Origin: CAVPPA01 sp963841325
GTDB lineage: Bacteria > Patescibacteriota > Saccharimonadia > Saccharimonadales > UBA4665
Assembly: GCA_963841325.1 (NCBI GenBank)
Contig: CAWJBZ010000007.1
Span: 71,293-135,292 of the forward strand
Reading direction: 5' to 3'
DNA length: 64,000 bases
The notes beneath the pieces were generated by a model that saw only the letters and a list, made by a program, of their open reading frames with translations, did not search any database and had not been told where the DNA came from. A program made the position numbers and the translations under genes. Positions within the stretch are counted from its first letter, which is position 1. Every line of letters begins with the position of its first letter. Of this stretch, positions 1-9,508 are shown in pieces.

Positions 1-939
1 CTCAATTGTGATGATTTTACGTTCTTCACCGTTTAATGAATTCATTATCGAATAAAGGGTGGTGGTTTTGCCGGAAGCAGTCGGACCGACTACCATAACT
101 AGACCACTCGGTTTAGCAATAATATCATCTACCACCGCTCGCTCGGACGGAGACAGTCCAAGCCAGTCTAATTGGAACATTTCTTTCTGCATATTAAACA
201 ATCGCATCACAATATCCATGCCATTAATAGTAGAAACGGTTTCTAGCCGGACATTAACGTCGACGGTCGTACCATCAGCCATTTTAACCACTTGGGCAAT
301 ATGACCTTGTTGGGAGCCTTCAGCAGAAGTAGATATATTGCCGGCACTAGCTATTGCAGCAATTAATACGCGGTACTTATCCAAGCTTACTTGAGCTATC
401 GGATGTAAAACACCATCAATTCGAAATCGTATCCGGACATCTTCTGGTCCACTCTCAAGATGGATGTCAGAAGCATTTAGCCGGTGAGCTTGGACTACCA
501 AATAAGCCAACATATCGTCAGCATTAACCTGTTTAAGGGTCTCCGATACTTTTTTAATCAAATCATCTGTACCGGCTGTATTCAGTGCGATATCCTGGTA
601 GGTAACTTTTTTAGGCGGGTCATAGAGCTTCATATAATCGTGGTAACCGGCATCCGAAATAATGGCAAAACTAATTAATTGATCCTGAAAGCGTTGTTTA
701 ACATCTGCCAGAGCTGACTGAGGCGTGGTAGTCAAAATACCAAAAAGAATATTACTTTGATCAACATTTAGTGGGACAAGTTTCAAATTATATAAATCCG
801 GTACACTCAGTAAACTTTGAAAGACTCGTTTATTTTGAATATGCGAGGTGTCGACATAGTTTATTCCCAATATTCCAGCACGACGTTGGGCTAATTGTTC
901 TTGTTCTTCGCGGCCTTTGACTGCAGCATCGTCTTGCAT
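1..939 (-). CDS. pilB: Type IV pilus assembly / type II secretion ATPase (PilB/GspE family), 3' part outside window
   Basis: I translated 313 codons from an ATG at 937-939 to the window edge without a stop. The product is a hexameric ATPase that powers pilus extension or pseudopilus assembly at the inner face of the membrane. Residues 1 to about 130 look like the MshEN/GspE N-terminal domain. A GspE core follows, with ASDIHLESG and RFRIDGVLH, and a Walker A GPTASGKTT lies near the truncated end. Walker B and the Asp/His boxes would lie beyond position 1. A -10 box TATACT sits 7 bases upstream of the ATG with no SD, so the start is probably leaderless. It diverges from the methyltransferase gene. 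PilB and GspE cannot be separated from this fragment alone. Confidence 0.88.
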   Translation of the reverse strand, partial: MQDDAAVKGREEQEQLAQRRAGILGINYVDTSHIQNKRVFQSLLSVPDLYNLKLVPLNVDQSNILFGILTTTPQSALADVKQRFQDQLISFAIISDAGYHDYMKLYDPPKKVTYQDIALNTAGTDDLIKKVSETLKQVNADDMLAYLVVQAHRLNASDIHLESGPEDVRIRFRIDGVLHPIAQVSLDKYRVLIAAIASAGNISTSAEGSQQGHIAQVVKMADGTTVDVNVRLETVSTINGMDIVMRLFNMQKEMFQLDWLGLSPSERAVVDDIIAKPSGLVMVVGPTASGKTTTLYSIMNSLNGEERKIITIE

Positions 940-946
940 ATTGGTT

Positions 947-952
947 AGTATA
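947..952 (-). promoter_or_regulatory. -10 box of the pilB-like gene (leaderless)
   Basis: TATACT on the minus strand, 7 bases before the ATG. Transcription would begin at or next to the start codon. No convincing -35 box is seen. Confidence 0.5.
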
Positions 953-988
953 AAGCACAAACGTTATGCCGACCATAGGAGGTTTTAG

Positions 989-994
989 TATAGT
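989..994 (+). promoter_or_regulatory. -10 box of the SpoU methyltransferase gene (leaderless)
   Basis: TATAGT, 7 bases before the ATG at 1002. With the minus-strand box at 947-952 this makes a compact divergent promoter pair. An AGGAGG lies at 978-983, just upstream of this box, and would not be transcribed if this start is right. Confidence 0.45.
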
Positions 995-1001
995 GTTGGT
1001 A

Positions 1002-1499
1002 ATGCCACAAATTATTTTGATTGCCCATAATATACGGAGTTGCCATAACATCGGTTCATTGCTACGGACCGCCGAAGGACTGGGCGTAAAAACCGTTTAT
1101 TTAACTGGCTATACGCCGTACCCTAGCCTAGAACATGATAACCGCCTACCCTACTTGGCTAACAGCGTAAACGCTCGGATTCATAAAACAGCCTTAGGAG
1201 CTGAACAACTGGTGGCGTGGCAATATAGTCAATCTATCGATCCGGTGTTAGCTAAACTCAGGAAGGCTGGTTATACTATTGTGGCCCTCGAGCAACACCT
1301 AAAAGCTATCAGTTTACCGGAATTTCGACCTACCCCGAAGGCTGCGCTAATTGTCGGCCGGGAAGTGAATGGTATTGAACCGGAAATATTAGATCATTGC
1401 GATAGTATCATTGAAATACCGATGTTAGGACAAAAGAAATCATTTAATGTGGCAGTGGCAACGGCAATGGCTTTATATCAGTTGATTTTGGCAAGCTAA
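1002..1499 (+). CDS. SpoU/TrmH-family RNA 2'-O-methyltransferase (SPOUT fold)
   Basis: A 165-residue protein starting IILIAHNIRSCHNIGSLLR, the usual opening of SpoU-class enzymes that methylate a ribose 2'-OH in tRNA or rRNA using SAM. Motif 2 is seen as VGREVNGIEPE and the C-terminal trefoil-knot SAM site as IPMLGQKKSFNVAVATA. The length suits the short TrmL/TrmH-like subgroup, and the target RNA cannot be told. An upstream in-frame ATG at 966 would add 12 residues. I prefer 1002 because family homology begins there and a TATAGT box lies 7 bases upstream. It diverges from pilB. Confidence 0.85.
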   Translation: MPQIILIAHNIRSCHNIGSLLRTAEGLGVKTVYLTGYTPYPSLEHDNRLPYLANSVNARIHKTALGAEQLVAWQYSQSIDPVLAKLRKAGYTIVALEQHLKAISLPEFRPTPKAALIVGREVNGIEPEILDHCDSIIEIPMLGQKKSFNVAVATAMALYQLILAS

Positions 1500-1578
1500 G
1501 TTCTTTCTTATAATATCCCTAATGACCTGTTCTAAACTATTATTATTTGGTACAATTTAACTAAACTTAAACATAAAA

Positions 1579-2628
1579 ATGACACTAACTAAAGTTAAGC
1601 CTCGCCATCCAACACCTGCCCATAAACAGCGAGTTGGTCTGCATCACCGCCATAGTCATCTTTACTTAAAAACCTATTGGCCTTATTTACCAATAATGCT
1701 GATTTCGGTTTTCGGATTTGGTACAAATAGCTGGATTAGCCAACAACACAAGTCTGTTCTCGGATATGCTACCGATATGAGCATCCAAGAACTACTCGAT
1801 GGTACCAACAGCCAGCGAATTGCTTACGGAGAAGCACCGCTAACAATTAACACTCAATTGGATCAAGCCGCCCAGACAAAAGCCAATGATATGGCAGCTC
1901 GCGGTTATTGGTCACACGATACTCCGGACGGTCAAACGCCCTGGTCATTCATGATTGCAGCCGGATATGATTATCAAACAGCTGGTGAAAACTTAGCTTA
2001 TGGTTTTGATACTTCAGCTGATGTTATGACGGCTTGGATGAATAGCCCCGATCACCGGGCCAATATTCTTAATAGCACATACCATGACATAGGTATCGGA
2101 ATAGTAAATATTCCTGATTATCAAAACAGTGGCCCGGAAACCCTGGTCGATACCATGTACGGGTCATTGGCCAGTGAATCGGTAGTGGCTGCTACGCCAC
2201 CACAAACAACCACAACTGTTCCCGCAGCCACCCCCAAGACAACTACCGCAACCCCTATAACCACGCCTGAAACTACCACTTCTTCGTCACCGGCTAGTCA
2301 GCCGGTTAATACGCCTGTTGCTACCACTTTGCCTTCATCAAATAACACCAAAACAACTACTACACTTACCATGACAGTTGAACCACAACAACAAATATCA
2401 CGGATCCAACTGGTGGCTAGCGGTAATACCACACTGGGAGTTTCACTTGTGGTAATACTCGGCTGTGCGGCGTTTGTATTCTTAATTCTACGGCACGGAA
2501 TGGCCTGGAGAAAAACGCTGAATCGTGGCGAGCAATTTGTTCTCCATCATCCATCTTTAGATGTGATTGCTACTGTATTAGTGGTAGCCAGTGTCATACT
2601 TACCAGATATTCCGGAATAATTCGTTAA
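1579..2628 (+). CDS. CAP-domain (SCP/PR1-like) membrane-anchored surface protein
   Basis: 349 residues. A basic N-terminus is followed by a membrane segment at about 36-53. A CAP/YkwD-type domain spans about 68-205, with the markers YWSHDTPDGQTPWSF, AGENLAYGF and WMNSPDHRANIL. A Thr/Pro-rich linker (about 215-270) and two hydrophobic segments near 285-305 and 328-347 follow. CAP proteins are extracellular; bacterial members are associated with surface or host interaction, but their activity is poorly defined. The linker suggests a domain displayed outside the membrane. A -10-like TACAAT lies about 22 bases before the ATG. It reads with the next small membrane gene. Confidence 0.8.
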   Translation: MTLTKVKPRHPTPAHKQRVGLHHRHSHLYLKTYWPYLPIMLISVFGFGTNSWISQQHKSVLGYATDMSIQELLDGTNSQRIAYGEAPLTINTQLDQAAQTKANDMAARGYWSHDTPDGQTPWSFMIAAGYDYQTAGENLAYGFDTSADVMTAWMNSPDHRANILNSTYHDIGIGIVNIPDYQNSGPETLVDTMYGSLASESVVAATPPQTTTTVPAATPKTTTATPITTPETTTSSSPASQPVNTPVATTLPSSNNTKTTTTLTMTVEPQQQISRIQLVASGNTTLGVSLVVILGCAAFVFLILRHGMAWRKTLNRGEQFVLHHPSLDVIATVLVVASVILTRYSGIIR

Positions 2629-2667
2629 TTAAAGTAATTAAGGGATCAAAAATAAAGGAGAAATATT

Positions 2668-2889
2668 ATGAGCAAACGTAAAGCCTGGTATATCAAAAAA
2701 CGCGGTAGTTATTTACCTAACGTGTGGCAAGGTTGGTTACTTTATATTCCCTATGTTGCTTATCTTGTCGGTGTATTAGTATATGTCAATGTCCGAAATG
2801 ATACGTTTTGGTCGGCAGTATTTACCGCTGTACCTAACTTAGTTGTGGCCAGCGTGATTATGACCTGGTTCGCCCGCACAAAAAGTTAA
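2668..2889 (+). CDS. Small two-helix membrane protein
   Basis: 73 residues with a basic N-terminus and two hydrophobic stretches, at about 22-42 and 48-68. The start is set by an SD (AAAGGAG) 8 bases upstream. It lies 39 bases after the CAP-domain gene and is probably co-transcribed with it. I do not recognise a family, so no function is proposed. Confidence 0.65.
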   Translation: MSKRKAWYIKKRGSYLPNVWQGWLLYIPYVAYLVGVLVYVNVRNDTFWSAVFTAVPNLVVASVIMTWFARTKS

Positions 2890-2990
2890 TCTGTTGAGAT
2901 AAGTAGTCTTTCCAAAAAATTACGCTTAAATACAAAAAAGAACATTGGCCAGCGGTTACTCAAATTGACCTGATATATCGATTGAATAAC

Positions 2991-5900
2991 TTATTTCAAA
3001 ACAATATTTTGAGCACCGACGAGTGTTTTTAAGCGTTTGAGTGAATTTTCATCATTATTTATGCGCGATGGTAATCGAATAATTTGTTTAGTTCCGTCTT
3101 TTCCCAGCACTAATACTACTTCGCAGTCACCTTTTTGCTCATTGATAATCTGCTTTAAAGATAGCAGTAATTCATTGTCATCACTTTTGGCTAAATGAAT
3201 GTAAACCCGGACTGGTTTTTGCGGTAGCGGACTGATATCAGTGTTTTTAGTAACAACTTTTGTATTTGTTTTAGGAACTGCTGGTGTTTTACCGGTTGGT
3301 TTAAAAGCAGTGGCTTGTTCAGTAGTAATCTCACGAACACTATCCGCTACTACTTTAATATCATGCAGTGGATTACCGTTACGATCGGTAGTGCTGACCT
3401 TTCCGTTAACAATAATAACGTGATCCCTTTCCCATATATTAAGCGTCTGTTGCAATATACTGGGGAAGACAATAACCTCCATCTCTCCAAATTCATCCTC
3501 AATTTTCACAAAGGCCATTTTTTGTCCGTTTTTGGTGTTTATCATACGAACTTCAGTAATATTACCGCCAACCGCTACCTTATGACCTTCGTTAGCTAAC
3601 TCAAGGGTATTTATAGGTGTAGATTGTTCTCTTAGTAATGCCCTAAATACATCCAGTGGATGCTGGCTTAAATATAAGCCCAGTAATTCGCGTTCCCAGA
3701 GTAATTGTTCCCGGATAGTATGTTTATCCGACGGAGAATTTAGAACTAATTTAGGTTTCATATCCAAAACATCTTCAGTTGATCCGAATAAATCAGTTTG
3801 GCCGCTGCGAGTTTGCTTGGCTAATCGGGCTGAATAAGTAACTAACGAATCCAGATTAAACAATAGCGTTGATCGATCCCCGAAACGATCAAAGGTACCG
3901 GCTTTAATCAAACTTTCTAATACCTTATGGTTAACGATATGGGCGTCGATCCGGGTCAGAAAATCTGCCAGATCAACAAATGGCCCGTTTGCTTCACGAA
4001 CTCTTAAAATTTCTTCAGCCGCGCCTCGACCGACATTTTTAATGGCCGACAGACTAAACCGTATTTGGGATTTTTCTTCCGGTACTACCGCAAATTCTAA
4101 AAATGATTCATTAACATCAGGCGGCAGAACACTAATACCCATGTGCTGACAAGCGGAGATATCAATCGTCAACCGACTAGTATCATTAAAATCACTAGTC
4201 ATTAGTGCTGCCATAAAGGCTGTCGGGTAATGCGCTTTAAGATAAGCAGTCCAATAAGAAATCATGGCATAACAAGCGGCGTGGGATTTATTGAAACAAT
4301 AGGCTGCAAAATCCTCTAGTTGTTTCCAGAATTGTTCTATTAAAGTACGATCGGCACCGTTTTTGACAGCTCCTTCAATAAATTCGATTTTCATTTTACG
4401 CATTACATCCATATTTTTTTTACCGATAGCTTTGCGTAATGTATCAGACTGGCCGCCGCTAAAACCGCATAAATCTCTGGAGATTTGCATTACTTGTTCT
4501 TGATAGACCAACACGCCATAAGTTGTTTTTAAAGCATTTTCCATTTTCGGGTGATAATATTCGATCTTTTTAAAACCCCGTTTACGAGAAATGAAATCGT
4601 CAATAAACTGCATCGGGCCGGGTCGGTAGAGAGCCCCCATGGCGATGATATCTTCAAGGGTGGTTGGTTGCAGCTCGCGAAGGTATCGTTTCATACCCGA
4701 AGATTCAAATTGAAATACTCCTGTTGTATCAGCGTTTTGAAATAGTTTATAAGTCTTAGCGTCATCCAGTGGTAAACTATCCAAATCGATACTACGATTA
4801 AATACTTTCTTGATTATGCGTTGGGCGTTTTTAATAATCGTCAGATTGGACAGCCCCAAAAAATCCATCTTTAGCAACCCCAGGTCTTCAATTGGCCCCA
4901 TAGCATATTGCGTGGCAATTACCCCTTTTTGGGCCATTTCCAGGGGCACGTATTTAACAATATCGTCCGGAGCAATAACTACCCCAGCCGCATGAACTCC
5001 ATGGCTACGAATAGTACCCTCTAGTTGAATAGCTAAGTCAAATACCCGTCGAGCTGTTTCGTTTGTGGCATATTCTTGTTTAAGATCCGGGATATCTTGT
5101 AATGATTGGGATAGCGGGATATGTCTCCCTTGCACTGGCGGTGGGATCATTTTAGCTAAGCGATCGGCATCAGTATAAGACACCTGAAGAACGCGGGCGA
5201 CATCACGTACAGCATTACGGGCGGCCATTCGGCCATAAGTAACAATGTTAACTACTCTTTCGGTACCGTATTTATTAGCACAGTAATTAATTACTTCGTC
5301 TCGGCGGGTATCTTGTATGTCAATATCGACATCAGGCATACTAATTCGATCAGGGTTAAGAAACCGTTCAAACAGCAAGTCATACTTTAACGGATCAATC
5401 TCGGTAATACGTAACGCATAGGATACGACCGAGCCGGCTGCTGAACCTCGTCCGGGACCAAAGACTATACCTTGATCTTTCCCCCAGTTCATAAAATCAG
5501 CGATGATTAGGAAGTAGCCATTAAAACCCATATTATCGATAACATCCAGTTCGTATTTGGCCCGTTGTAGAATCGCTTTGGGCAGGGTCTTTTGGGCTTG
5601 ACTTATAGATAGAGTCTTAGCTTTTTGCTCATCGGTGTTTCCGTAACGCCAAGCTAAACCGCTATAGACTTGCTTGTCTAGAAGTGATTTTTCGCTCTCT
5701 CCGATTGGAACTGGAAATTTCGGGATCAGAATCTTACCTAATTCAATCTTAACCCGACAACGATCAGCAATAATTTTAGTATTCTGGATAATTTCTGGGT
5801 GGGTTTTACCCCAACGCTTTATTATTTCTTGAGGCTCGGTAACATGTAGTTCAAATTCCTTTAAACTCATCCTTTCTTTATCGTTATAAAACGACCCGGT

Positions 5901-6653
5901 TTGGACGCAGAGTAGGATTTCGTGAGCTTCCTGATCGCCATGTTTTAAATAATGGGCATCACAGGTTAACACACAGGGAATTTCCAGTCCTTGACCGATT
6001 CGTAAGATATCATTATTGGCCCGGGTTTGTTCTTGCCAATTACTGGGATGTTCTGGATGGCCATGATCTTGGATTTCTAAATAATAACGATCACCAAAGA
6101 TTTCTTTATACCAGGCTGCTATCGCTTTAGCTTTATCGTATTGACCTTGGCGTAAATTCTCGCCTATTTCTCCGCCAATACAGCCGCTCAAGACAATCAG
6201 ACCAGCATTATATTTTTGCAATAATTCATGGTCAATCCGAGGTCGGTAATAAATACCTTCTAGATTAGCAATGGTACTCAGGCGCATCAAGTTAAGATAG
6301 CCTTGATTATTCATGGCTAGTATGGTCAAGTGATAGTTCGATTTGTCCTTTGATGGATCTCGATCCAAATAGCTACGAGCAGCAACGTAGGCTTCCATAC
6401 CGATAATTGGTTTTATGCCCTTGGAGTTAGCTTCTTTGTAAAACTCAATAGTCCCGCTGAGGGTGCCATGATCTGTTTTAGCCACCGCCGACATGCCAGT
6501 TGATTGGACAAAATCTATTAAATCCGGAACCTTTGTTAATCCATCCAACAAACTGTGTTGGGTGTGGTTATGGAGATGAACGAAATCAGCAGCATTAAGT
6601 GCCAAAGTTTTTTGGGGGGTTGACTTAACTGCTGCCGCTTGTTTAGCGGACAC
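2991..6653 (-). CDS. dnaE: DNA polymerase III alpha subunit (replicative polymerase)
   Basis: About 1220 residues, full length for DnaE. The order is: N-terminal PHP domain (HLHNHTQHSLLDGLT), palm with the catalytic Asp pair in PDVDIDIQDTRRDEV and FGPGRGSAAGS upstream of it, then fingers, a helix-hairpin-helix region (ACQHMGISVLPPDVNES) and an OB fold near 980-1060 (VAVGGNITEVRMI). It synthesises the chromosome as part of the holoenzyme. I place the start at GTG 6651-6653. The longer frame from TTG 6683 would contain the SD-like GGAGGAGG, and a TATAAT at 6695-6700 would put the RNA start inside that extension. No exonuclease domain is fused. Confidence 0.95.
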   Translation of the reverse strand: MSAKQAAAVKSTPQKTLALNAADFVHLHNHTQHSLLDGLTKVPDLIDFVQSTGMSAVAKTDHGTLSGTIEFYKEANSKGIKPIIGMEAYVAARSYLDRDPSKDKSNYHLTILAMNNQGYLNLMRLSTIANLEGIYYRPRIDHELLQKYNAGLIVLSGCIGGEIGENLRQGQYDKAKAIAAWYKEIFGDRYYLEIQDHGHPEHPSNWQEQTRANNDILRIGQGLEIPCVLTCDAHYLKHGDQEAHEILLCVQTGSFYNDKERMSLKEFELHVTEPQEIIKRWGKTHPEIIQNTKIIADRCRVKIELGKILIPKFPVPIGESEKSLLDKQVYSGLAWRYGNTDEQKAKTLSISQAQKTLPKAILQRAKYELDVIDNMGFNGYFLIIADFMNWGKDQGIVFGPGRGSAAGSVVSYALRITEIDPLKYDLLFERFLNPDRISMPDVDIDIQDTRRDEVINYCANKYGTERVVNIVTYGRMAARNAVRDVARVLQVSYTDADRLAKMIPPPVQGRHIPLSQSLQDIPDLKQEYATNETARRVFDLAIQLEGTIRSHGVHAAGVVIAPDDIVKYVPLEMAQKGVIATQYAMGPIEDLGLLKMDFLGLSNLTIIKNAQRIIKKVFNRSIDLDSLPLDDAKTYKLFQNADTTGVFQFESSGMKRYLRELQPTTLEDIIAMGALYRPGPMQFIDDFISRKRGFKKIEYYHPKMENALKTTYGVLVYQEQVMQISRDLCGFSGGQSDTLRKAIGKKNMDVMRKMKIEFIEGAVKNGADRTLIEQFWKQLEDFAAYCFNKSHAACYAMISYWTAYLKAHYPTAFMAALMTSDFNDTSRLTIDISACQHMGISVLPPDVNESFLEFAVVPEEKSQIRFSLSAIKNVGRGAAEEILRVREANGPFVDLADFLTRIDAHIVNHKVLESLIKAGTFDRFGDRSTLLFNLDSLVTYSARLAKQTRSGQTDLFGSTEDVLDMKPKLVLNSPSDKHTIREQLLWERELLGLYLSQHPLDVFRALLREQSTPINTLELANEGHKVAVGGNITEVRMINTKNGQKMAFVKIEDEFGEMEVIVFPSILQQTLNIWERDHVIIVNGKVSTTDRNGNPLHDIKVVADSVREITTEQATAFKPTGKTPAVPKTNTKVVTKNTDISPLPQKPVRVYIHLAKSDDNELLLSLKQIINEQKGDCEVVLVLGKDGTKQIIRLPSRINNDENSLKRLKTLVGAQNIVLK

Positions 6654-6694
6654 CTCCTTGTTTCCTCCTCCTGTATTTTCCAACTATGCTTACG

Positions 6695-6700
6695 ATTATA
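6695..6700 (-). promoter_or_regulatory. -10 box of dnaE
   Basis: TATAAT on the minus strand. A transcript from about 6688 would carry a short leader with GGAGGAGG about 10 bases before the GTG at 6653, which supports the shorter DnaE start. Confidence 0.5.
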
Positions 6701-6801
6701 GTCCACTATATTAAATGACAGGTAATGATAGATTTACAACAAATCATTCAGTTAACCATTTAATGGCCATCAGCTGTCAGCTGTGATTGACTGAAGTATA
6801 T

Positions 6802-7206
6802 TTATTTTTTTAAAAACGTTTTTAAGTGTTGGAGGGCACGGTTGACTTCATTAACGGCAACACTGAGATCTTCATCTTTGGATTTACCGCTACGGACTGC
6901 TTTTAAGACGGTTTGAGCTTTATCTTTAGCAACTTTCGCTCTAGAGACTAGTTCGTTGACTTCGGTTTGTGATTTAGTACTTAAACCGGCGGCCCGATTT
7001 TTAACATTTGTCAGTTCTTCGTTCAGTTCATTGACAATCTTGTCGAGTTGTTCTTCGCTTTTAGCTATCCCCAGACGGGCGCTGGTTTCAAGATCACTTC
7101 GGGTTTCTCGACCTGATTTAGGTGCGGTTAATAGTCCGGCTATATATCCGCCTATAGCCGCCAATCCGGTAGCGACAGCAAACTTTTTAAATGATACTTT
7201 AGCCAT
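6802..7206 (-). CDS. YtxH-like membrane/coiled-coil protein
   Basis: 134 residues. A short hydrophobic N-terminal segment (about 9-27, FAVATGLAAIGGYIAGLLTAP) is followed by PKSGRETR, typical of YtxH-type proteins, and then a long charged helix likely to form a coiled coil up to the C-terminal FLKK. YtxH proteins are membrane-associated and of unclear function in the envelope or stress response. The start follows GGAAGGT about 9 bases upstream. The gene begins 3 bases after the end of the next minus-strand gene, so the two form an operon. Confidence 0.7.
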   Translation of the reverse strand: MAKVSFKKFAVATGLAAIGGYIAGLLTAPKSGRETRSDLETSARLGIAKSEEQLDKIVNELNEELTNVKNRAAGLSTKSQTEVNELVSRAKVAKDKAQTVLKAVRSGKSKDEDLSVAVNEVNRALQHLKTFLKK

Positions 7207-7208
7207 GA

Positions 7209-7472
7209 TTACTTACCTTCCTTATTAAACCTTTTTTCAACAATCTTAACGATGTTTCGAATTAATTTGAACAACGCCAGTGGTCCGCTAGCATTCTTAA
7301 ATATTTCTGTCGCTTCGCCGGCAGTTTCAACCATCCGTTCGGCTTTGTCAACAAATCGTTTAACCGCTTTCAGTAGCCTAATGATCAGTGCCAGTGCGGC
7401 TATGGCAATTACCAAAAAGACGATCAGTACCACTGCTAAAATAATTATTAGTATCGTCTCGGCGTTATGCAT
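7209..7472 (-). CDS. DUF948-like small membrane protein
   Basis: 87 residues with one strong N-terminal membrane helix (about 6-35), then an amphipathic stretch (FVDKAERMVETAGEATEIF) like the DUF948/YtxG type. DUF948 and YtxH proteins are often neighbours, as here, which supports both calls. The ATG is preceded by TATAGC 6 bases upstream, a possible leaderless start. The role is unknown; an envelope function is only inferred. Confidence 0.6.
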   Translation of the reverse strand: MHNAETILIIILAVVLIVFLVIAIAALALIIRLLKAVKRFVDKAERMVETAGEATEIFKNASGPLALFKLIRNIVKIVEKRFNKEGK

Positions 7473-7613
7473 TATCTTGCTATATTACTTTCAAATACAT
7501 CTAATACTACCTGGACTTCTTTTGCAAATTTTCATATTGGAATTACCCTTGCTATTCAACTTTAGTTTGATTCTTTGGTGACTAATTCAGTCTATGATTA
7601 CCGGGGTTCTCGG

Positions 7614-9086
7614 TTAATTCTTTAAACCCAGTTGTTTTTCAATTAGTTGCTGAGCTAAGCCTGGATTGGCCCGACCCTGACTAGCTTTCATTACTTGTCC
7701 AACCAAATAACCAATCGCTTTGATTTCACCATTTTGAACGTCTTTAGCGGCTTGAGATTGTTCTTTAATCACTTGTCTAACAATGGCAGAGATTTCATTT
7801 TCATCTGAAACTTGAAGTAAATTTTTGGACTTGGCAATTTTTTCAACTTGACCACCGTGAGATAGAAGTTCAGTAAACACTTCTTTGGCGGCCGTTGAAC
7901 TAAGTTTATTTTGACCTACTAATTGAGATAATTTTATTAATTCAGTCTCATCCAGATTAATTAATTTGTTCTCACTGGTAGTCTCTTCGTCACTAACCGG
8001 ACTTAATAGCCAAAAGGCAACCCGCCGAGCGTTAGTTGGATTGGCTTTACCTAAAACGCTAGATACTAGCTTAGCTACATCCGGTTGGGTAAGAATATCT
8101 TCAATTACTTTACGATCCACTTCAAGTTTTTGAAACTGTTGGCGGTAATCATTGGGTACTTTGGGCATTTCGGAACGGACACTTTCGATATAGGCTTCGT
8201 CCAACACAACTGGCGGCAAATCGGGGTCGGGCATATAGCGATAATCTTGTGCTTCTTCTTTATTGCGCTGTGGAAAAGTTCGTTGCTTAGCATCATTCCA
8301 ACCCCGGGTTTCCTGGGTGATTGTTTGCCCTTTTTCCAATACCTCAATCTGGCGAGTAATTTCAAACTCAATAGCTTTTTCAACGTTACGAAAACTGTTT
8401 AGATTTTTGGTTTCGGTTCGGGTTCCCAATTTAGCCGGATCTGAGCTGACACTAACATTAACATCAAACCGCATGTGCCCCAAGTAAAGGTTACAGTCGC
8501 TGATATCGGCGTATTTCATCCGCAAGTATATCTCGCGCACGTAGGCCCTGGCTTCAGTGGCGCTGTGCATATCCGGTTCGGAAACAATTTCCAAGAGCGG
8601 CGTACCCGCCCGGTTAAGATCAACCAAACTGTAATTCTTGCCTGTCGGATGAGTGCTTTTACCGGCATCTTCTTCGAGATGTGCCCGGACAATACCTACC
8701 CGTAGCATCTTTATCTTATTAGTTAAACTATCGGTGATCGGAACCTCTACGTATCCTTTTCCGACAATCGGTTCATCATACTGGGTAATTTGATAGCCTT
8801 TGGGTAAATCCGGATAAAAGTAATGTTTACGGTCAAACTTACTGAATTTGGCGGGAACCGTTCCAAGCGTAAATGCTGCTCGGGCAGCTAATCGGATAGC
8901 TTGACGATTTAAGACCGGTAAGGCCCCCGGTAATCCAAAACAGATATGACTAACAAGGGTATTGGGTGGTGCCTGGCGGGCATCATTATCTACCGCTGCA
9001 AACATTTTCGTTTTAGTTTTCAGTTGGACATGAGTTTCAATGCCGATCGTTGCTCGGTATTTTGCTCGCGATTCAGTTGTGATCAT
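7614..9086 (-). CDS. gatB: Aspartyl/glutamyl-tRNA amidotransferase subunit B
   Basis: 490 residues, full length. GatB is the kinase/amidotransferase subunit that converts Glu-tRNA(Gln), and often Asp-tRNA(Asn), to the amidated form using ammonia from GatA. The signature TIGIETHVQLKTKTKMF opens the protein, with DFNRAGTPL-like DLNRAGTPLLEIVSEPD and FDVNVSVS in the cradle domain. The C-terminal helical and YqeY-like tail ends about 390-490. It overlaps the small membrane gene upstream by 4 bases (ATGA), in the order gatC-gatA-small gene-gatB. The tRNA-Gln(CTG) gene at 42.4 kb is a likely substrate source. Confidence 0.96.
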   Translation of the reverse strand: MITTESRAKYRATIGIETHVQLKTKTKMFAAVDNDARQAPPNTLVSHICFGLPGALPVLNRQAIRLAARAAFTLGTVPAKFSKFDRKHYFYPDLPKGYQITQYDEPIVGKGYVEVPITDSLTNKIKMLRVGIVRAHLEEDAGKSTHPTGKNYSLVDLNRAGTPLLEIVSEPDMHSATEARAYVREIYLRMKYADISDCNLYLGHMRFDVNVSVSSDPAKLGTRTETKNLNSFRNVEKAIEFEITRQIEVLEKGQTITQETRGWNDAKQRTFPQRNKEEAQDYRYMPDPDLPPVVLDEAYIESVRSEMPKVPNDYRQQFQKLEVDRKVIEDILTQPDVAKLVSSVLGKANPTNARRVAFWLLSPVSDEETTSENKLINLDETELIKLSQLVGQNKLSSTAAKEVFTELLSHGGQVEKIAKSKNLLQVSDENEISAIVRQVIKEQSQAAKDVQNGEIKAIGYLVGQVMKASQGRANPGLAQQLIEKQLGLKN

Positions 9087-9508
9087 CGAAGTGCCCCCAA
9101 ATCTTTAAGCGCGTCGCGGAAACCCCTCAGGGCAGCTTGAACATCACGTCGATAAAGTCGAGACATTTCTTCGTGAACGATTTTATTCCGCAGCTTATGG
9201 CCAAACCAAACAGTATCGTTACTTTTCAGATTACGTTGAGCCGACACCAAGCGTTCACCCATAGTTTTTCCTTTGAAGTGTTTCTTTTTTAGCGCTTCAT
9301 CTAATAAGTTATCGGCATTAATGACAGCTAAAGGCCAAGTGTTGCTCTTACCGCATAATTTCTCAATTTCTAACCAGCGTTGTTGGAATTTCTTTAAATC
9401 CAGTTTTTGTGGTTGTAACCGAGCGCTTATAGCCATGCCAATTAGCAAAACAATAATGGCTACAATGGCAATAATTATCAGTTCCTTATTATTGAAGATA
9501 TCATTCAT
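9083..9508 (-). CDS. Membrane-anchored hypothetical protein inside the gat operon
   Basis: 141 residues with one N-terminal membrane segment (about 11-28), then a soluble part rich in charged helices, including LNADNLLDEAL-like AVINADNLLDEALKKKHFKGK and a C-terminal RDVQAALRGFRDALKDL. It overlaps gatA by 8 bases and gatB by 4, so it is translated with them. I do not recognise a family with a known job. Its lodging between two amidotransferase subunits may just be operon packing. Confidence 0.65.
   Translation of the reverse strand: MNDIFNNKELIIIAIVAIIVLLIGMAISARLQPQKLDLKKFQQRWLEIEKLCGKSNTWPLAVINADNLLDEALKKKHFKGKTMGERLVSAQRNLKSNDTVWFGHKLRNKIVHEEMSRLYRRDVQAALRGFRDALKDLGALR

Noticed and set aside
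6653..6683. TTG start for dnaE at 6683
   Set aside because: The TATAAT box and the GGAGGAGG favour GTG 6653.
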